Under the pieces are notes generated by a model that had not been told where the DNA came from, made no database searches, and saw only the letters and a program-made list of their open reading frames with translations. A stretch of DNA of 8,214 nt from Bacteroidota bacterium (lineage in GTDB: Bacteria; Bacteroidota; Bacteroidia; Chitinophagales; Chitinophagaceae): assembly GCA_023436685.1 (NCBI GenBank), contig JAEZIL010000323.1, forward strand, positions 1-8,214, read 5' to 3'. Each line of letters starts with the position of its first letter. Position 1 is the first letter of the stretch. The translations under genes were made by a program, and so were the position numbers. Positions 5,451 to 8,214 of the stretch are shown one piece after another.

Positions 5451-8214
5451 TTAGTTCAATTCAACTACCAGGTCGTTCGTATTTACAAGGCTTCCTTCCG
5501 GAAGTTGCAAAAGGCTGACGCTACCATCAAATGGGGCTGCAATGACTGTTTCCATCTTCATAGCTTCTATTACAAACAGTGGCTGGTTCTTTTTCACTTT
5601 CTCATCTTTCTTTACCAGCAGCTTTGATAATAAGCCCTGCAATGGCGCACCTATTTGCTTATCGTTGCCTTTGTCTACCTTTTTATTTTCGGCACGTTCA
5701 ACTTTTACTGAACGGTCTTGTATTTCCACATTACGGGTTTGCCCGTTCAGTTTGAAGAATACGGTACGTTTACCTTTCTCGTCTACTGGGCCTATACTCA
5801 GTAAGCGTATGAGCAGCGTTTTACCTTTTGCTATTTCAATGGTGGTATCCTGTCCCGGCTTCATACCATACAAAAAGAGTGGGGTAGGTACTACTGATAC
5901 ATCTCCGTATTCCCTCCAGAATTTTAGCCCATCTTCAAATACCTTCGGGTAGAACTTGTAGCTTAGGAAATCCAGTATGGTCAGGTCTTCTCCAAACTGC
6001 TGCTGGAATTCTTTCAGCTCTTTATCAAAATCTACAGGAGGAAGATGTTTGTTGGGCCTGTCGGTAAACGGTTGCTTGTCTTTAAGTATAATGCGCTGTA
6101 GTTCTTTAGGAAAACCACCTTCGGGCTGGCCAATGCCACCCTGGAAGAATTGCTGTACCGATTCAGGGAAAGAGATGTTCTCGCCCTTCGTCATCACGTC
6201 TTCACGCGTTAAGCCATTCGCTACCATGAACTGCGCCATATCACCTACAACCTTCGAGCTTGGTGTTACTTTCACTATGTCGCCAAACATATCGTTCACT
6301 TCTGCAAACATTAGTTTGATGTCTTCGAACTTATCGCCTAGTCCCAGTGCTATTGCCTGAGGCTTGAGGTTCGAATATTGTCCGCCAGGTATTTCGTGCT
6401 GAAATACTTCTGCCGCACTGGCTTTCATACCCGATTCGAATGGATAATAATATTCTCTTACCGCTTCCCAATAGTTTGAGAACTGGTTCAGCGATGTAAT
6501 ATCATATGGGTTCTCACGTTCATGGAATTTCATCATTTCCACCACTGAGTTAAAGTTTGGCTGGGACGTCAGCCCCGACAAGGAACCTAGCGCACAATCC
6601 ATTACATCAACACCTGCTTCTACTGCCATCAGGTAAGTAGCCGGTTGCAGCGATGATGTATCGTGTGTATGCAGGTGTATGGGTATCTTAACGGTTTCTT
6701 TAAGTGCAGTTACCAGCTCTTTAGCTGCATAAGGTTTCAAAAGGCCCGACATGTCTTTGATAGCCAGTATATGTGCACCTGCATTTTCCAGGTCTTTTGC
6801 CAAGCGCAGGTAGTATTCCAATGTGTATTTCGTACGTTTGGGATCCATTATATCGCCTGTATAGCACAAAGCTCCTTCTGCAATACCTTTGGTGCGTTTG
6901 CGTACCATTTCAATGCATGGAGCAATATTCTCCATCCAGTTCAGTGAATCGAATATGCGGAATACATCTACTCCCGTTTCCCACGATTTTTCTACAAATT
7001 TTTCAATCAGGTTGTCGGGGTATGCAGCATAGCCCACGCCATTGCAACCGCGTATCAGCATTTGTAGCAGTATGTTTGGTACCGCAGCGCGTATCTGCTC
7101 CAGGCGTTTCCACGGATCTTCGCGCAGGAAACGGATACACACATCGAAGGTGGCACCGCCCCATACTTCCATACTGAAAGTTTGGGGGTGCAGCTTGGCA
7201 AAGTGCTTGGCTACCTTCAGCATATCGTAGGTACGCATGCGTGTAGCCAATAACGATTGGTGTGCATCGCGTAGCGTAGTATCAGTATAATGTATCTTCT
7301 TTTCTTTCAGCAGCCATTGCGAGAATGCTTCAGGACCTAGTTCCGTCAACAGGTCTTTAGTTCCTTTGGGGTAGGGCATTAATGGGTCTGACGTAGGCAC
7401 TACAGGCTTTTCAAATACTTTGCTGTCGTCTTTCACCTTCACATCGGGGTTGCCATTCAGGGTAATATCAGCCAGGAAGTTCAGCATCTTTGTGCCCCTG
7501 TCTTGCCTTGTCTTGTATGTAAACAGTTCAGGATGGTCTTGAATGAAACCTACCGTTGCATTACCGGAAATAAACTCCTGGTTGTTGATCAGGTTTTCCA
7601 GGAACTGTATGTTGTTTTTTACGCCACGTATCCTGAATTCGCGTAATGCACGGTTCATTTTACTTGCGGCACTGGCAAGGTCATTGCCCCATGTGCTCAC
7701 TTTCACCAACATGGAGTCGAAGAACGGGCTTATCTTCATGCCGGGGTATGTGCTACCCTCATCTAAACGCACACCGAAACCGGCTGCATTGCGATATGTT
7801 ACCAATGTGCCATAGTCTGGCTTAAAGTCGTTGGCGGGGTCTTCAGTTGTTATACGGCATTGTATTGCAAAGCCATCTTTAGGTATAGCGTTTTGATCGC
7901 CCAGCCCAATTTCAGGGTCGCTAAGCTTATAGCCTGACGCGATATACAATTGTGTTTTTATAAGGTCGATACCGGTTATCATTTCTGTAACGGTATGCTC
8001 TACCTGTATGCGGGGGTTTACTTCAATGAAATATATTTTGCCTGCAGCATCTACCAGGAACTCCACCGTGCCCACATTATTATAGTTCACTGCTTTTGCA
8101 ATGTTCACAGCATAAGAATACAGGTCCTCACGTGTTTTATCGCTCAACGTTACCGATGGTGCTACCTCCACTACTTTCTGAAAGCGGCGCTGTACAGAGC
8201 AGTCGCGCTCATAC
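5451..8214 (-). CDS. pyc: Pyruvate carboxylase, biotin-dependent (N-terminal part outside window)
   Basis: Converts pyruvate, bicarbonate and ATP to oxaloacetate, the main anaplerotic reaction, in the cytoplasm as a tetramer. About 920 residues are visible. The frame is open to the window edge and begins in YERDCSVQRR, inside the ATP-grasp domain, so about 230 residues are missing if the length is the usual 1150. Counting from the first whole codon (8213-8211): EVNPRIQVEH (64-73) and the biotin carboxylase C-terminal part follow to about 235; the carboxyltransferase begins at YTDTTLRDAHQS (309-320); Lys486 in AIKDMSG is the carboxylated metal-ligand lysine; HTHD (515-518) carries the two metal-binding histidines; a PYC/OADA conserved region spans roughly 600-830; the biotinyl domain ends the protein with EAMKM and biotin Lys886 (codon 5558-5556). 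All key residues in view are intact. A GTG at 8171 is an internal Val, not a start. The gene is convergent with the yeiH-like gene, and its promoter is outside the window. Confidence 0.97.
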   Translation of the reverse strand, partial: YERDCSVQRRFQKVVEVAPSVTLSDKTREDLYSYAVNIAKAVNYNNVGTVEFLVDAAGKIYFIEVNPRIQVEHTVTEMITGIDLIKTQLYIASGYKLSDPEIGLGDQNAIPKDGFAIQCRITTEDPANDFKPDYGTLVTYRNAAGFGVRLDEGSTYPGMKISPFFDSMLVKVSTWGNDLASAASKMNRALREFRIRGVKNNIQFLENLINNQEFISGNATVGFIQDHPELFTYKTRQDRGTKMLNFLADITLNGNPDVKVKDDSKVFEKPVVPTSDPLMPYPKGTKDLLTELGPEAFSQWLLKEKKIHYTDTTLRDAHQSLLATRMRTYDMLKVAKHFAKLHPQTFSMEVWGGATFDVCIRFLREDPWKRLEQIRAAVPNILLQMLIRGCNGVGYAAYPDNLIEKFVEKSWETGVDVFRIFDSLNWMENIAPCIEMVRKRTKGIAEGALCYTGDIMDPKRTKYTLEYYLRLAKDLENAGAHILAIKDMSGLLKPYAAKELVTALKETVKIPIHLHTHDTSSLQPATYLMAVEAGVDVMDCALGSLSGLTSQPNFNSVVEMMKFHERENPYDITSLNQFSNYWEAVREYYYPFESGMKASAAEVFQHEIPGGQYSNLKPQAIALGLGDKFEDIKLMFAEVNDMFGDIVKVTPSSKVVGDMAQFMVANGLTREDVMTKGENISFPESVQQFFQGGIGQPEGGFPKELQRIILKDKQPFTDRPNKHLPPVDFDKELKEFQQQFGEDLTILDFLSYKFYPKVFEDGLKFWREYGDVSVVPTPLFLYGMKPGQDTTIEIAKGKTLLIRLLSIGPVDEKGKRTVFFKLNGQTRNVEIQDRSVKVERAENKKVDKGNDKQIGAPLQGLLSKLLVKKDEKVKKNQPLFVIEAMKMETVIAAPFDGSVSLLQLPEGSLVNTNDLVVELN

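Noticed and set aside
8169..8171. GTG as the start of pyruvate carboxylase
   Set aside because: The same frame continues to the window edge with ERDCSVQRRFQKV, a highly conserved stretch inside the biotin carboxylase domain, so the codon is an internal valine and the gene is cut by the window.

Overview
The window is an ordinary housekeeping stretch from the chromosome of a member of the Bacteroidota, most plausibly a Chitinophagia-type relative. This rests on three observations: the protein types and gene neighbourhood; the absence of a Shine-Dalgarno-like purine run before all six visible starts; and promoter-like sites of the Bacteroidota primary-sigma type (TTTG / TAnnTTTG) in front of pyrE and possibly the ClC gene. 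No mobile element, CRISPR array, RNA gene, phage gene or defence system is visible.

Left part (1-2241): a leftward-transcribed group reads pyrE (orotate phosphoribosyltransferase), then a UbiA-superfamily prenyltransferase, then a Maf-type nucleotide pyrophosphatase. The last two overlap by 8 bp. The extreme left edge (2-58) carries what looks like the C-terminal tail of a rightward gene, running into the 3' end of maf on the opposite strand.

Middle (2242-5384): a 47-bp gap separates pyrE from a divergent Nudix hydrolase gene. That gap holds the best promoter of the window, which serves pyrE and implies an almost leaderless message. A ClC-type anion transporter gene follows on the + strand. 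Only 30 bp after it comes a YeiH/UPF0324 family membrane protein (putative sulfate exporter), so the two probably form an anion-transport pair.

Right part (5385-8214): a perfect 12-bp stem-loop works as a two-way terminator between the + strand genes and a convergent pyruvate carboxylase gene. The carboxylase runs off the right edge of the window; about 920 residues are visible, including the end of the biotin carboxylase domain, the carboxyltransferase domain and the biotinyl domain.

Functionally the window mixes nucleotide metabolism and clean-up (pyrE, maf, Nudix), isoprenoid attachment (UbiA), anion transport (ClC, YeiH) and anaplerosis (pyruvate carboxylase). I did not find an undescribed system. 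The points most worth a second look are the near-leaderless pyrE promoter, start choices that the promoters help decide, the altered selectivity motifs of the ClC protein and its pairing with YeiH, and a nine-A run inside the prenyltransferase gene.
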